From Azospirillum sp. B21 (lineage in GTDB: Bacteria > Pseudomonadota > Alphaproteobacteria > Azospirillales > Azospirillaceae): 64,000 nt of DNA. Made by a program: the position numbers and the translations under genes. Shown in pieces: positions 48,589-58,023 of this stretch. The stretch is from positions 688,837 through 752,836 of the forward strand of contig NZ_VTTO01000001.1 of assembly GCF_008364825.1 (NCBI RefSeq), given 5' to 3'. The notes beneath the pieces were generated by a model. It was not told the DNA's origin and made no database searches. It worked only from the letters and a program-made list of their open reading frames with translations. The first letter of the stretch is position 1. Each line of letters begins with the position of its first letter.

Positions 48589-49991
48589 GTCTGCATCTCC
48601 TCTTCCGGCAAGGGTTCCTGCGCCGCCTGAGCCAGCGCCGCTTCCGCCTCCACCGCCAGCTGGCGGAACAGGTCGCGCACCTGTTTGGCCCGCATCAGGT
48701 CGATGCGCAGGTCCAGCAGGTCCTTGAAGCCATATTCATAGGACCAGACGTCGGCCGGCGCATCAACCCGGCAGGCGGTGCCGGCGACATGCTCGGCCAA
48801 CAGCTGCTCCACCGTTTCCTTGGGCTGCCGGCTGGCGTCGCCGAAATGCAGCTCCATCACCCGGTCGACCAGCGCCGCCTCCTCGGCGGTGGATTCATAG
48901 AGCCCGCGCAGCCGAAGCTCGTTCAGCACCGGCTTGGTCGTGCGCGCCAGGAAACGGCGCGGGATCAGCCAGAGCCGCATCGCCCGTTCGATGGCCAGTT
49001 CGGTCATCAGTTCCGAGAACTCGGCATCGGTCAGGTCGTTGCGGCGGCACCAGTCGGCCAGCGCTTCCGCCCCCACCAATCCGCGCATGGCACAGAAACG
49101 CTGGGTTTCCGTCCGCACCGCCGCCTCGTCCACCGTGACGCCCATGACTTCGGCGAACTGGCGGATCAGCAGGCGGCCGAGCGCGGCGTTGTTGATCTCG
49201 GCGAAGTCCGGCCGGTGCAGGGCCGCGTGGGACGCGATCTCCGACAGTGGCACGGTGTTGCCGCCATGGCAGACGCGGCGGTCGCGCTCGTACAGCACGT
49301 CGAAGTAGTGGGACGCGTTGAACTCGAAGGGCGCCGGCCGCGGCGGCATGATCAGGCTGCCGAGATGGCTGAGCAGCACCTCCGCATCGCGCCGCTTCTG
49401 GTCGATCGCGCCGGTTTGCAGGAAGCGGTCCAGCCGGTCGGTTTCCTCCCGGCTCAGCCCGGCTTCGGCGAAAATGCGGTCGCGGATGCGTTCAGTGAAA
49501 TACAGCGCCTTCGCGGCGGCGATCACCCGGTCGTGCAGGCTCCGGTCCACTGCACCGGCGGCCAGCGCCGCGGCCATGCTCGCGCGCAGGTTCACCAGCG
49601 GCTCCGACAGCGGGAACCAGCCGTCTTCCGGCCCGGCATGGGCGAGCGCCACCTCATCGTCACCGGTCAGCCGGCCGTCGACATAGCCGCGCGCCACCTC
49701 GCCGACCGGCACCATGCCGAAGGGATGGCATTCGGCAGCCCGCAAGGCGCCCATGCTGGACGCGCCGTAAACCGCCACGCCCTTGTGCAGGGCATAGAGG
49801 ATTTCCTTGTGCCAGACCGACAGCGACTGGCCGAACACCCCGTCGATCAGGGCGATCACGTCCGGCCGGTGGATGGTCATGGCGCTGATGATGTCGGCCT
49901 GCGCCGCCGGCGGCAGAAAGACCGCGCCCGGCAGAATGGCACGGGCATCCTCCACCGGCATGGTGGGCCCCAGGAACACACAGATCTTCAT
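48585..49991 (-). CDS. TfuA-domain protein
   Basis: A 468-residue protein. The N-terminal TfuA-like core (about 1-165) reads MKICVFLGPTMPVEDARAILPG, AVYGASSMGALRAAECHPFGM and GDDEVALAHAG, which is the family pattern. The remaining 300 residues are helical and acidic, without a match I recognise. TfuA proteins accompany YcaO enzymes in trifolitoxin-like and thioamide RiPP clusters and in McrA thioglycine formation, where they are thought to deliver or activate sulfur. It overlaps ycaO by four bases upstream and the MoaD-like gene by four bases downstream. Confidence 0.92.
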   Translation of the reverse strand: MKICVFLGPTMPVEDARAILPGAVFLPPAAQADIISAMTIHRPDVIALIDGVFGQSLSVWHKEILYALHKGVAVYGASSMGALRAAECHPFGMVPVGEVARGYVDGRLTGDDEVALAHAGPEDGWFPLSEPLVNLRASMAAALAAGAVDRSLHDRVIAAAKALYFTERIRDRIFAEAGLSREETDRLDRFLQTGAIDQKRRDAEVLLSHLGSLIMPPRPAPFEFNASHYFDVLYERDRRVCHGGNTVPLSEIASHAALHRPDFAEINNAALGRLLIRQFAEVMGVTVDEAAVRTETQRFCAMRGLVGAEALADWCRRNDLTDAEFSELMTELAIERAMRLWLIPRRFLARTTKPVLNELRLRGLYESTAEEAALVDRVMELHFGDASRQPKETVEQLLAEHVAGTACRVDAPADVWSYEYGFKDLLDLRIDLMRAKQVRDLFRQLAVEAEAALAQAAQEPLPEEEMQT

Positions 49992-51304
49992 GCCACCGAT
50001 CCCACTTGCGCCTGAGCCGCATACGCCTTCAGCGCCTCCGCGAAAGCCAGCGGACGCGTACCCGGAGTGTAGAAGTCGAACTGATAGCCTTCCAGCCCCG
50101 GCACCAGCACGCGCACCACCGGAATGCCGATCTCCGGCAGGGTCAGGTCGAAGACCAGCGCCTGCTCGATCCCGGCGCGGCGGAGCACGGTCAACAGAAT
50201 GGTGATGTCGCCTTCGAAGGTCGGGGTGGCATGGTTCCGGTGGCGGCGGCCATCGGTGTTGATCGGCGTCGCCTCAAGCGCGGCGATCTCCGCGCTGCCG
50301 TCGGCGTTCTGGTTGCGGACCAGATCGCGGCGGAAGAAGTCGTCGCGCGATCCGGCGATCAGGACAAGCCGCGACTGCACCGCCTCGGTCAGGGCGCGGC
50401 ACATGGCGACAGCCGGCTCCAGATGGCTGCCATAGCCGCGGTTCATGCCGGTCTTGCGCAGCTCGCGGTCATAGACGATGGCCATGTAGCTCGGCACGCC
50501 CATGTCCGTGGTGACGTCGAACAGCAGGGGGCGGATGCCGGCCAGCTCGAAACGGTGCAGCAGGTCGCGGACGGACGGCGCGTCGATGCTGGCCAGATCG
50601 ACCCGCGGCGTCGGCCAGTTCAGCCGGTCGCCGGCATAGCGCCAGCAGGCGACGGAATCGCGCTCGATCACCTCGTAGAGGCCGGCGGCGACCGCCTCCA
50701 GGATATGGTTGCCGCTGGCCAGCCCGTTGGTGCCCATGGCGTAGAAGCTGCGCGCGCCCGGCTTGGTGCCCGGCGGCATGCTGTGCAGCCCGACCGAGGT
50801 CCAGGGCGCGGCGACCGGACGGCCGCTCATCAAATCCCAGCCCCAGGTCCAGATCTCCGGTCGGTCGGGACGGAAAGCGCCGTGCTTGGTCCCAGGCAGC
50901 CGGTCCAGCGGGATGCGCCCGTCGGCCGGCAGGTCGTTCCACGCCGCCTCGAGATGGGGCAGGCGCAGATGCTCGGCATGGTGGAACTCGATCGCCTCCA
51001 TCGCGGCCGAGACGGTCGCGGCGGCGAGGCTGAAGCCCTTGCCGGCGCTGCCCGACAGGGTTGGACTGTTCGGCCGGTGCCCGATGACCGTGTGGATGCC
51101 CAGGCGGTCCAGACCGGTCACGTCGGCCAGCCGCGTGATGCCGCAGCGGGCGAGATGGGGCGAGATGCGGGCCAGCGTCTCTTCCGGCGTCGCCGTGCGG
51201 TGGGTGCCGAGGAAGAAGCGCTTGGCGGCGCGGTGGACGGTGTCGCCCAGGCGGATGCCGGGGAACTCCGGATGGACGGTGTCGGGCGATGCGCTGTCAG
51301 CCAT
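49988..51304 (-). CDS. YcaO-domain peptide cyclodehydratase/thioamide synthetase
   Basis: A 438-residue YcaO protein. ATP- and Mg-binding features are visible: SGSAGKGFSLAAATVSAAMEAIEFHHAEH (Ser84-Lys89, Glu103, Glu106), then EAVAAGLYEVIERDSVACW and the CRALTEAVQSRL helix. YcaO enzymes activate a backbone amide with ATP, giving azolines or, with TfuA and a sulfur source, thioamides. No E1-like leader-binding domain is fused and the C-terminus (AQAQVGSVA) lacks the Pro-rich tail of azoline-forming YcaOs. Both points fit the TfuA-dependent type. It is the first modification gene after the precursor and hairpin. Confidence 0.93.
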   Translation of the reverse strand: MADSASPDTVHPEFPGIRLGDTVHRAAKRFFLGTHRTATPEETLARISPHLARCGITRLADVTGLDRLGIHTVIGHRPNSPTLSGSAGKGFSLAAATVSAAMEAIEFHHAEHLRLPHLEAAWNDLPADGRIPLDRLPGTKHGAFRPDRPEIWTWGWDLMSGRPVAAPWTSVGLHSMPPGTKPGARSFYAMGTNGLASGNHILEAVAAGLYEVIERDSVACWRYAGDRLNWPTPRVDLASIDAPSVRDLLHRFELAGIRPLLFDVTTDMGVPSYMAIVYDRELRKTGMNRGYGSHLEPAVAMCRALTEAVQSRLVLIAGSRDDFFRRDLVRNQNADGSAEIAALEATPINTDGRRHRNHATPTFEGDITILLTVLRRAGIEQALVFDLTLPEIGIPVVRVLVPGLEGYQFDFYTPGTRPLAFAEALKAYAAQAQVGSVA

Positions 51305-51385
51305 GGGATGGGTCAGGACTCGCGGCTCCGGCCGGTTCGGGTGGAAATGGTTTGCGGCGCCGCAGAGCGCGGGAAGCCAAGGGGC

Positions 51386-51420
51386 GGGGCCGGCCGTCTC
51401 CCGAAGGAACGGCCGGCCCC
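51386..51420 (-). promoter_or_regulatory. Perfect 12-bp hairpin between precursor and ycaO
   Basis: GGGGCCGGCCGT (51386-51397) and ACGGCCGGCCCC (51409-51420) form an uninterrupted stem with an 11-base loop. On the minus strand it follows the precursor stop by about eight bases. There is no U-run. Such hairpins between a RiPP precursor and its enzymes commonly make partial terminators or 3'-protective ends, giving more precursor than enzyme. Confidence 0.75.
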
Positions 51421-51427
51421 GATCCTA

Positions 51428-52684
51428 TCACGCCTCGGTGGTGGGATCGTCGCTCGCCGCTGCGGGCCCCTGCGAGGCGGAGGCCGACGCCCCCGGAGTG
51501 GCCGCGGCGGAGGTCGCCGACGCGGACTGCGCCGCAGCGGAGGTGGCCGACGCAGAAGTCGCCGACGCCGACATCGCCGACGCGGAGTGAGCAGACGCCG
51601 GAGCCGCGGCGGCGGAGAATGCAGATGCCGGAGCGGCAACGGCCGAGAAGGCTGGGGCCGGAACCGCGGACGCCGATTGTGCGGCAGCCGAGAACGCAGA
51701 TGCCGGAGCGGCGACGGCAGAGAAAGCCGGAGCCGGAACAGCGGACGCCGACTGTGCCGCAGCCGAGAAGGCGGATGCCGGCGCGGCCACCGCCGAGAAA
51801 GCCGGGGCCGGAACCGCGGAAGCGGACTGCGCGGCGGCGGAGAAGGCCGAAGCAGGAGCGGCGACGGCCGAGAAAGCCGGGGCGGGGACAGCGGACGCCG
51901 ACTGCGCGGCGGCGGAGAATGCAAATGCCGGAGCGGCAACAGCCGAGAAAGCCGGGGCCGGAACCGCGGATGCCGACTGTGCGGCAGCCGAGAACGCAGA
52001 CGCCGGAGCAGCCACCGCAGAGAAGGCCGGTGCCGGAACAGCCGACGCCGATTGTGCGGCAGCCGAGAACGCGGATGCCGGAGCGGCGACGGCAGAGAAG
52101 GCCGGAGCCGGAACAGCCGACGCCGACTGCGCCGCAGCCGAGAAGGCGGATGCCGGCGCGGCGACCGCGGAGAAGGCCACCGGGGTCGGAACCGCAGACG
52201 CGGATTGTGCAGCGGCGGAGAGCGCAGACGCCGGAGCAGCAACCGCGGAGAAAGCCACGGGGGTCGGAACCGCAGACGCGGACTGCGCCGCCGCGGAGGT
52301 CGCCGACGCCGAAGTTGCCGACGCGGACTGCGCAGAGGCAGAGAAAGCGGGTGCCGGAGACGCCGACGCGGAGGTTGCCGAAGCCGACGTGGCGGAGGCG
52401 GAGGTCGCGGACGCAGAAGTGGCAGAGGCCGAAGTGGCCGAAGCTGAAGCAGCCGTCGCGATCGATTCGACCGCCACGCCGCTGTCCAAGCCGCTCTCTT
52501 TGCCGGTCAAGGAATTGAAGGCGTCGGCGGCGGCGCTGCGGACATGATCGGGAAGGACGCCGCCGAACCCGCTCTGCGCCAGAAGTGCCTGTTTCCCCGG
52601 AATATCGAGGGCGTTCAGCTGATTACGGAATTCGCCGTCGGTGGCGAGGCGCTTAATGAGGGCGAGTGCCTGTTCCTTGGCCAT
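51428..52684 (-). CDS. Repetitive RiPP precursor candidate with Nif11-like leader
   Basis: A 418-residue protein. Residues 1-60 (MAKEQALALIKRLATDGEFR, then LNAL, LLAQSGFGG) resemble Nif11-type leader peptides. After a short linker come Ser-Ala-Ser-Ala-Thr runs, then nine tandem repeats (131-357) of AAAQSASAVPAPAFSAVAAPASAFS; the first two have 26 residues with VPTPVAF. A 61-residue Ala/Ser-rich tail ends DDPTTEA. There is no Cys and almost no charge after the leader. AGGAGG (complement of 52694-52699) sits nine bases before the ATG. The gene leads a minus-strand operon with ycaO, tfuA, a MoaD-like carrier and an E1-rhodanese, so it is the best candidate substrate. It could instead be an unrelated low-complexity surface protein. 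Confidence 0.8.
   Translation of the reverse strand: MAKEQALALIKRLATDGEFRNQLNALDIPGKQALLAQSGFGGVLPDHVRSAAADAFNSLTGKESGLDSGVAVESIATAASASATSASATSASATSASATSASATSASASPAPAFSASAQSASATSASATSAAAQSASAVPTPVAFSAVAAPASALSAAAQSASAVPTPVAFSAVAAPASAFSAAAQSASAVPAPAFSAVAAPASAFSAAAQSASAVPAPAFSAVAAPASAFSAAAQSASAVPAPAFSAVAAPAFAFSAAAQSASAVPAPAFSAVAAPASAFSAAAQSASAVPAPAFSAVAAPASAFSAAAQSASAVPAPAFSAVAAPASAFSAAAQSASAVPAPAFSAVAAPASAFSAAAAPASAHSASAMSASATSASATSAAAQSASATSAAATPGASASASQGPAAASDDPTTEA
51614..52294 (-). repeat. Nine tandem 75/78-bp repeats encoding the core units
   Basis: Nine head-to-tail units encode the peptide core. Units 1 and 2 are 78 bp and units 3-9 are 75 bp. Copies differ mainly at third codon positions (for example QSASA written with CAG/CAA, TCG/TCC and GCG/GCT). 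Amino-acid changes are few: VPTPV for VPAP in two units, L for F once, and F for S once. Confidence 0.9.
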
Positions 52685-52991
52685 TTACGGGCCCCTCCTG
52701 CAATCGGTCAGCCAATAGGATTGCTGCGAATGGAATGCAACGGCTAAACCAATAGCATAGGCAATCCGCAAAAATTCTAGTGAAAACACACAAGAATCTA
52801 TGCCTGACACCGAAATTTAACGTCCATTGCAGGCTCGGCCCGCCTGCGAGACGGCAGGATGGCGCAGAACAGGCGGGGCAGCGCCCCAATCATCGCCCGC
52901 AATCGTCATGAGGAGCGATACGACCGTCTGAAACGCACACGTATGAAGGATGCCGGGAACAGGAGGCCGCGACTCGGACGGGGAAGCGACC
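52685..52991. other. Upstream region of the RiPP precursor
   Basis: There is no convincing gene. The stretch is less GC-rich around 52700-52830, as expected for a promoter reading left. Minus-strand TATGCT and TAGAAT hexamers near 52757-52785 could be -10 boxes, but no good -35 pairs with them. The Shine-Dalgarno sequence of the precursor is at 52694-52699. Confidence 0.5.
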
Positions 52992-53546
52992 TCAGCGGGC
53001 CAATACGGCCGTCCGCCGCCGCGCCCGCCATTCTTCGCGCGTCTGGTGCCAGACGTCGGCCTCGGGCGGGTTGACCGGCTCGGGCAGCAGCGTGGTTCCG
53101 CGCACCTCGGCCCCCAGCCTGCGTGCCACCGCCTGCGAAGCCGTGTTGCGGGGATGGATGGTATGGATGACCTCGGTCCAGCCGAGATGGTCGAACACCC
53201 AGTCGATGGCCGCGGCGGCACTCTCGACCGCATAGCCGCGGCCCCAGCAGTCCCGCATGATCGCCCAGCCGACCTCCGGTCCCGGCCAGCCATCCGGCAC
53301 CCATGGCCCGACCCGGCCGACCCAGCGGCCGGTCTCCTTCTCGATGACGGAGAACATGGCGAAGCCCTGGATCGACCAAGCGCCGGCCATCGACAGGAAG
53401 CCGCGCCAGGCAACGGGACGCGACTGCAGGCCGCCGATGAACTCGGTCGCCTCCGGATCGGTCATCATCGCCGCCCAGCCTTCGAAATCCTCCGCCCGGG
53501 TCGGCCGCAGGATCAGACGAGCGGTTTCCAGCATCGGTTCATCCAT
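52992..53546 (-). CDS. GNAT-family acetyltransferase (RimJ/RimL type)
   Basis: A 184-residue N-acetyltransferase starting MDEPMLETARLILRP, with GFAMFSVIEKETGRWVGRVGPW, the acetyl-CoA loop region GPEVGWAIMRDCWGRGYAVESAAAAIDW and IHTIHPRNTASQAVARRLGAEV. This wording is that of RimJ/RimL-like enzymes, which modify protein N-termini, amines or antibiotics. The start is taken at 53546; ATG 53558 is also possible. It is the gene directly upstream of the RiPP precursor on the same strand but 307 bases away, so a link is not shown. Confidence 0.85.
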   Translation of the reverse strand: MDEPMLETARLILRPTRAEDFEGWAAMMTDPEATEFIGGLQSRPVAWRGFLSMAGAWSIQGFAMFSVIEKETGRWVGRVGPWVPDGWPGPEVGWAIMRDCWGRGYAVESAAAAIDWVFDHLGWTEVIHTIHPRNTASQAVARRLGAEVRGTTLLPEPVNPPEADVWHQTREEWRARRRTAVLAR

Positions 53547-53895
53547 GGAGGCCTTCATCCCACCGACTCGACCCTCAGCAAAAAGCGCAGCCATGCCGCG
53601 AACACCCTCTCAAAAATCGCCCGGCAAAAAGATATGGGCAAATCATTCACAACCGAAACATGTTGGCGATGACAAATCCGTCAACGGTTACAAGAAATAT
53701 CATTCACAAGCATCAAACCTGCGTCCAGAGCGAACTGTCGGCACCACCCTTGCGCAGCGTGACCTTAACCGAACACCCTAGGCTTTCTGGGCTAAGGCGA
53801 CGGCGCGTGTCGCATCCCATATAAGGGTGCGATGCCCGGGCGCTTCCTTGTGTCCGGGCGGACAAAAAGAACAGAGACAAGTACGGAGCACAACG
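53547..53895. other. Intergenic region between divergent genes
   Basis: There is no gene here. An A/T-richer segment at 53620-53720 probably holds the promoters of the GNAT gene and the secreted-protein gene. An imperfect inverted repeat (TCGCATCCC/GGGTGCGA) lies at 53810-53832. Confidence 0.45.
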
Positions 53896-54345
53896 ATGTT
53901 GCGGTTTCGGATGGCGATCCTGGCCCTGGCGGCGGTGAGCGGCGCGACCCTGGCCGTCGCCGGCTTCAGCGGCGGTGCCGCGGCCCAGTCCAAGCTGGAT
54001 TCCTCGGGCAAGCCCGTGTGGGACGAAAGCCACAACCAGCGCCCGACCGCGTCCAGCGACCGTGCGCTGCCGGCCGGCGTGGTCACCCTGCGCACGGCGA
54101 CCTCCGCCCCCGGCCTGCTCGGCGTCTACGCCCGCAACGGCCTGCCCTTTGACATCGTGCTGACCCGTGTCGACGCCAGCCAGTGCGTCAACATCCTGCC
54201 GGAGGATTGCGGCCTGCTGGGCACCGACGTGCGCGTCGCCAGCGGCGCGGAGGTTCTGGTGCGCAGCCTGCGTCAGGCCGACATGACCCGCACCTATGGC
54301 GTCACTCCGGTCTACACCTGGCGCCCGGCCGTCGCCGCGAAGTAA
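53896..54345 (+). CDS. Secreted hypothetical protein
   Basis: A 149-residue protein with a Sec signal (MLRFRMAILALAAVSGATLA, cleavage near GGAAAQS). The mature part has a beta-rich, soluble composition with two Cys (SQCVNILPEDCG) likely paired, and ends PVYTWRPAVAAK. I do not recognise the family. It is a single gene with its own 5' region; the start is ATG 53896. Confidence 0.75.
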   Translation: MLRFRMAILALAAVSGATLAVAGFSGGAAAQSKLDSSGKPVWDESHNQRPTASSDRALPAGVVTLRTATSAPGLLGVYARNGLPFDIVLTRVDASQCVNILPEDCGLLGTDVRVASGAEVLVRSLRQADMTRTYGVTPVYTWRPAVAAK

Positions 54346-54463
54346 GCGGCGGATCCGACGGGCCGTCGCCCTATCGGGGACGGCGGCCCTCCCCCTCTCC
54401 TATTCCCTTGACTTCCCGTCACCTGCGGGCTGAATGCGCGCAAGAGCAGACGGGTAGCCGGCG

Positions 54464-54745
54464 ATGATGTCCTTGTCCAAGATTCTCCTCCTTGCGCTGG
54501 TGATCGGCGTCGTGTGGTTCGGCTGGCGCTGGATCAACCGCGTCCAGGCGATCGGCCGCGCCCGCACCACCCCCCGCCGGCCGGACGGCCGCCGCGACCC
54601 CGCCGCCGGCCCGTCGCCGCGCGAAGCCAAGCCCTATGCCGCCACGGAAGCGGAGGACATGGAAAAGTGCCCGGAATGCGGCGCCTATGTCGCCCCGCGC
54701 TCCGCCGTGTCCTGCGGCCGCCCGGCCTGCCCCTACGGCCGTTGA
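54464..54745 (+). CDS. Small membrane protein with zinc-ribbon-like tail
   Basis: A 93-residue protein: one N-terminal membrane segment ([18 protein letters not shown]), a basic linker and a C-terminal Cys set CPECGAYV...[10 protein letters not shown], that is CxxC plus CxxxxC, likely to bind zinc. Short proteins of this plan are common in Rhodospirillales beside glyQ, without known function. ATG 54464 and ATG 54467 are both possible. Confidence 0.75.
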   Translation: MMSLSKILLLALVIGVVWFGWRWINRVQAIGRARTTPRRPDGRRDPAAGPSPREAKPYAATEAEDMEKCPECGAYVAPRSAVSCGRPACPYGR

Positions 54746-54875
54746 CGGCGGCAACCGCCCTCCCCTATCCCGACAGGACGCCTCGGCGGCGCGATTTGCC
54801 GCGCTGCGGCTTGATTTGACGCTGGCGCCCGCCTATCGTGCGGCGCGTTTTCAACATTTCTATTGTGGACCGTCC

Positions 54876-55772
54876 ATGGCCTCCCAGATCGGGACTTCCG
54901 ACGGCGGGAATTCCGCCGACCGCCGCGGCCTGTCGTTCCAGGCCCTGATCCTCAAGCTCCACCAGTTCTGGTCGGAGCAGGGTTGCGTGATCCTGCAGCC
55001 CTACGACATGGAGGTCGGCGCCGGCACCTTCCACCCCGCGACCACGCTGCGCGCGCTGGGGCCCGATCCCTGGAAGGCGGCCTATGTCCAGCCGTCGCGC
55101 CGCCCGAAGGACGGCCGCTATGGCGAGAACCCGAACCGCCTGCAGCACTATTACCAGTACCAGGTCATCATGAAGCCCTCGCCGGCCAACGCGCAGGAGC
55201 TGTACCTGGACAGCCTGCGCGCCATCGGCATCGACCCGGCGCTGCACGACATCCGCTTCGTCGAGGACGACTGGGAAAGCCCGACGCTGGGCGCCTGGGG
55301 CCTGGGCTGGGAAGTGTGGTGCGACGGCATGGAAGTGACGCAGTACACCTATTTCCAGCAGGTCGGCGGCATCGAGTGCGACCCGGTCGCGGTGGAGCTG
55401 ACCTACGGCCTGGAACGCCTCGCCATGTATGTGCAGGGCGTGGAGAATGTCTATGACCTGGACTTCAACGGCCAGGGCGTGAAGTACGGCGACGTGTTCA
55501 AGCGCGCCGAGGTCGAATATTCGAAGCATAATTTCGAGTTCGCCAACACCGACATGCTGCTCCAGCATTTCAAGGACGCCGAGGCCGAGTGCCAGGCGCT
55601 GGTCGCGCAGAACCTCGCGCTGCCCGCCTATGACCAGTGCATCAAGGCGTCGCATCTGTTCAACCTGCTGGACGCCCGCGGCGTGATCAGCGTTGTCGAG
55701 CGCGCCGCCTATATCGGCCGCGTGCGCGCGCTGGCCAAGGCCTGCTGCGAAGCCTGGACGGGGGCGAAGTAA
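54876..55772 (+). CDS. glyQ: Glycine-tRNA ligase alpha subunit
   Basis: A 298-residue catalytic subunit of the bacterial tetrameric glycyl-tRNA synthetase. [37 protein letters not shown] is the standard opening. [32 protein letters not shown] and the [22 protein letters not shown] class II motifs follow. Four bases separate it from glyS, giving a co-translated pair. Confidence 0.98.
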   Translation: MASQIGTSDGGNSADRRGLSFQALILKLHQFWSEQGCVILQPYDMEVGAGTFHPATTLRALGPDPWKAAYVQPSRRPKDGRYGENPNRLQHYYQYQVIMKPSPANAQELYLDSLRAIGIDPALHDIRFVEDDWESPTLGAWGLGWEVWCDGMEVTQYTYFQQVGGIECDPVAVELTYGLERLAMYVQGVENVYDLDFNGQGVKYGDVFKRAEVEYSKHNFEFANTDMLLQHFKDAEAECQALVAQNLALPAYDQCIKASHLFNLLDARGVISVVERAAYIGRVRALAKACCEAWTGAK

Positions 55773-55776
55773 TCCC

Positions 55777-57864
55777 ATGACCGAACTCCTGATCGAATTC
55801 TTCTCCGAAGAAATCCCCGCCCGCATGCAGGCGCGGGCCGCCGACGACCTGAAGCGCCTCGTCACCGACAAGCTGGCGGCGAACGGCCTGACCTTCACGA
55901 CGGCCGCCGCCCATTCCACCCCGCGCCGTCTGGCCCTGGTGGTCGACGGGCTGCCGGAGCGCACCGCCGACGTGCGCGAGGAAAAGAAGGGTCCGCGCGT
56001 CGGCTCGCCGGAGCAGGCGGTCGCCGGCTTCCTGAAGTCGGCCGGCCTCGACAGCCTCGACCAGTGCGAGCAGCGCGACACCGGTAAGGGCGTGTTCTAC
56101 TTCGCCGTGACCGAGAAGAAGGGCCGCGAGACCGCCGCGGTGCTGGCGGAGATCATCCCCGCCGCCATGGCCGAGCTGCCCTGGCCGAAATCGATGCGCT
56201 GGGGCACCGGCACCGTGCGCTGGGTCCGTCCGCTGCACTCGATCATCGCCCTGTTCGGCGGGCGCGTGCTCGACGGCGGCTATGACATCGGCGGCACCCA
56301 GGGCCGCGTCGTCTTCGGCAACGTCACCCGCGGCCACCGCTTCCTGGCGCCCGACGCCTTCACGGTGGAAAGCTTCGCCGACTACAAGGAGAAGCTGCGC
56401 GCCGCCAAGGTCGTGCTCGACCGCGAAGAGCGCAAGGCCAAGATCAAGGCCGACGCCGAGGCGCTGGCCAAGGCCCAGGGCCTGACCCTGTCGCCCGACG
56501 ACGCCCTGCTGGAGGAGGTCGCCGGCCTCGTCGAATGGCCGGTCGTGCTGATGGGCGGCATCGACGAGAGCTTCATGGACGTGCCGTCGGAGGTCCTCAT
56601 CACCTCCATGCGCACCCACCAGAAGTATTTCGCCGTGCTGGACGCCGACGGCAAGATGGCCCCGCGCTTCATCGTCGTGGCGAACACCGAGACGCTGGAC
56701 GGCGGCAAGGCCGTGGTCGCCGGCAACGAGCGCGTGCTGCGCGCCCGCCTGTCCGACGCCAAGTTCTTCTGGGACCAGGACCGCAAGACCAAGCTGGAAG
56801 CCCGCGTCCCGGCGCTGGAGAAGATCACCTTCCACGCCAAGCTGGGCACGGTGGCCGAGAAGGTCACCCGCGTGCAGCTGCTGGCCGCCGAGATCGCCCG
56901 CGCCATCGGCGCCGACAGCGACGCCGCCAGCCGCGCCGCCCTGCTGTGCAAGGCCGATTTGGTGACCGAGGTGGTCGGCGAGTTCCCCGAGGTCCAGGGG
57001 ATCATGGGCCGCTACTATGCCCTGGGCCAGGGCGAGAGCGCCGACGTCGCCAACGCCATCGCCGACCATTACAAGCCGCTGGGCCCGTCGGACAGCTGCC
57101 CGACCGCGCCGGTCTCGGTTTCGGTGGCGCTGGCCGACAAGATCGACACGCTGGTCGGCTTCTTCGCCATCGACGAGAAGCCGACAGGCTCGAAGGACCC
57201 CTACGCGCTGCGCCGCGCCGCGCTGGGCGTGATCCGGCTGGTGCTTGAGAACGGCCTGCGGGTGAAGCTGTCGGAGATCTTCGCCGCGGCCCATGGCGCC
57301 TACAAGGTCAGCGGCTTCGCCCCAGCCGGCAATGTCGGCGGCGACCTGATGTCCTTCTTCGCCGACCGCCTGAAGGTGGTACTGCGCGAGCAGGGCGTGC
57401 GTCACGATCTGGTCGATGCCGTGTTCGCGCTCGGCGGCGAGGACGATCTGGTGCGGCTGCTGGCCCGCGTGAAGGCTCTGCAGGCCTTCGTCGGCTCCGA
57501 CGAGGGCGCCAACTTGGCAGCGGCCTACAAGCGCGCCTCCAACATCGTCCGCATCGAGGAGAAGAAGGACGGTGCCGCCTTCGACCAGCCGGTCGAAGCC
57601 GCGCGTCTGGCCCAGGACGAGGAAATGGCGCTGTTCGACGCGCTGAACGAGGCCTCGGCCACCGCCAAGCCGCTGCTGGACGCGGAGGACTTCACCGGCA
57701 CCATGGCGGCGTTGGCGAAGCTGCGCGGCCCGGTGGACGCCTTCTTCGACAAGGTGACGGTGAACGCGGAGGACAAGGACCTGCGCGCCAACCGCCTGCG
57801 CCTGCTGACGCAGATCCGCACGACCCTGAACGCGGTCGCCGACTTCTCGAAGATCGAGGGCTGA
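55777..57864 (+). CDS. glyS: Glycine-tRNA ligase beta subunit
   Basis: A 695-residue subunit that recognises tRNA-Gly, starting [18 protein letters not shown]. Typical segments are [21 protein letters not shown], the [17 protein letters not shown] block, [24 protein letters not shown] and [23 protein letters not shown]. The C-terminal half carries the HD-like and anticodon-binding parts. The length is normal, and it directly follows glyQ. Confidence 0.98.
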   Translation: MTELLIEFFSEEIPARMQARAADDLKRLVTDKLAANGLTFTTAAAHSTPRRLALVVDGLPERTADVREEKKGPRVGSPEQAVAGFLKSAGLDSLDQCEQRDTGKGVFYFAVTEKKGRETAAVLAEIIPAAMAELPWPKSMRWGTGTVRWVRPLHSIIALFGGRVLDGGYDIGGTQGRVVFGNVTRGHRFLAPDAFTVESFADYKEKLRAAKVVLDREERKAKIKADAEALAKAQGLTLSPDDALLEEVAGLVEWPVVLMGGIDESFMDVPSEVLITSMRTHQKYFAVLDADGKMAPRFIVVANTETLDGGKAVVAGNERVLRARLSDAKFFWDQDRKTKLEARVPALEKITFHAKLGTVAEKVTRVQLLAAEIARAIGADSDAASRAALLCKADLVTEVVGEFPEVQGIMGRYYALGQGESADVANAIADHYKPLGPSDSCPTAPVSVSVALADKIDTLVGFFAIDEKPTGSKDPYALRRAALGVIRLVLENGLRVKLSEIFAAAHGAYKVSGFAPAGNVGGDLMSFFADRLKVVLREQGVRHDLVDAVFALGGEDDLVRLLARVKALQAFVGSDEGANLAAAYKRASNIVRIEEKKDGAAFDQPVEAARLAQDEEMALFDALNEASATAKPLLDAEDFTGTMAALAKLRGPVDAFFDKVTVNAEDKDLRANRLRLLTQIRTTLNAVADFSKIEG

Positions 57865-58023
57865 GGGCGGAGGGGGCCTCCGCGCCCCCTCCCCCGCCTC
57901 CCCATTCCACCAAACGCACCCGTCGCATGGCCGCCGATACAGGCGGGCGGCCATTTAACCTCTTCCCCGTTCCGCGTTGCCCTCCCATTTGCTAGACAGA
58001 CAGGAGACCAACCGGAGAGCCTG

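Noticed and set aside
51614..52294. CRISPR-like array
   Set aside because: Units are 75/78 bp, contiguous with no spacers, keep a reading frame and vary by codon synonyms, so they are coding repeats.
50006..52447. Long plus-strand Arg/Gly/Ser-rich open frame across ycaO and the precursor
   Set aside because: Its composition is the mirror of the Ala/Ser-rich minus-strand gene, it crosses ycaO in antisense, and it has no ribosome site or family match.
52653..52889. 78-residue minus-strand open frame before the precursor
   Set aside because: Cys/Phe/Arg-rich composition, no ribosome site, and it overlaps the precursor start region in another frame.
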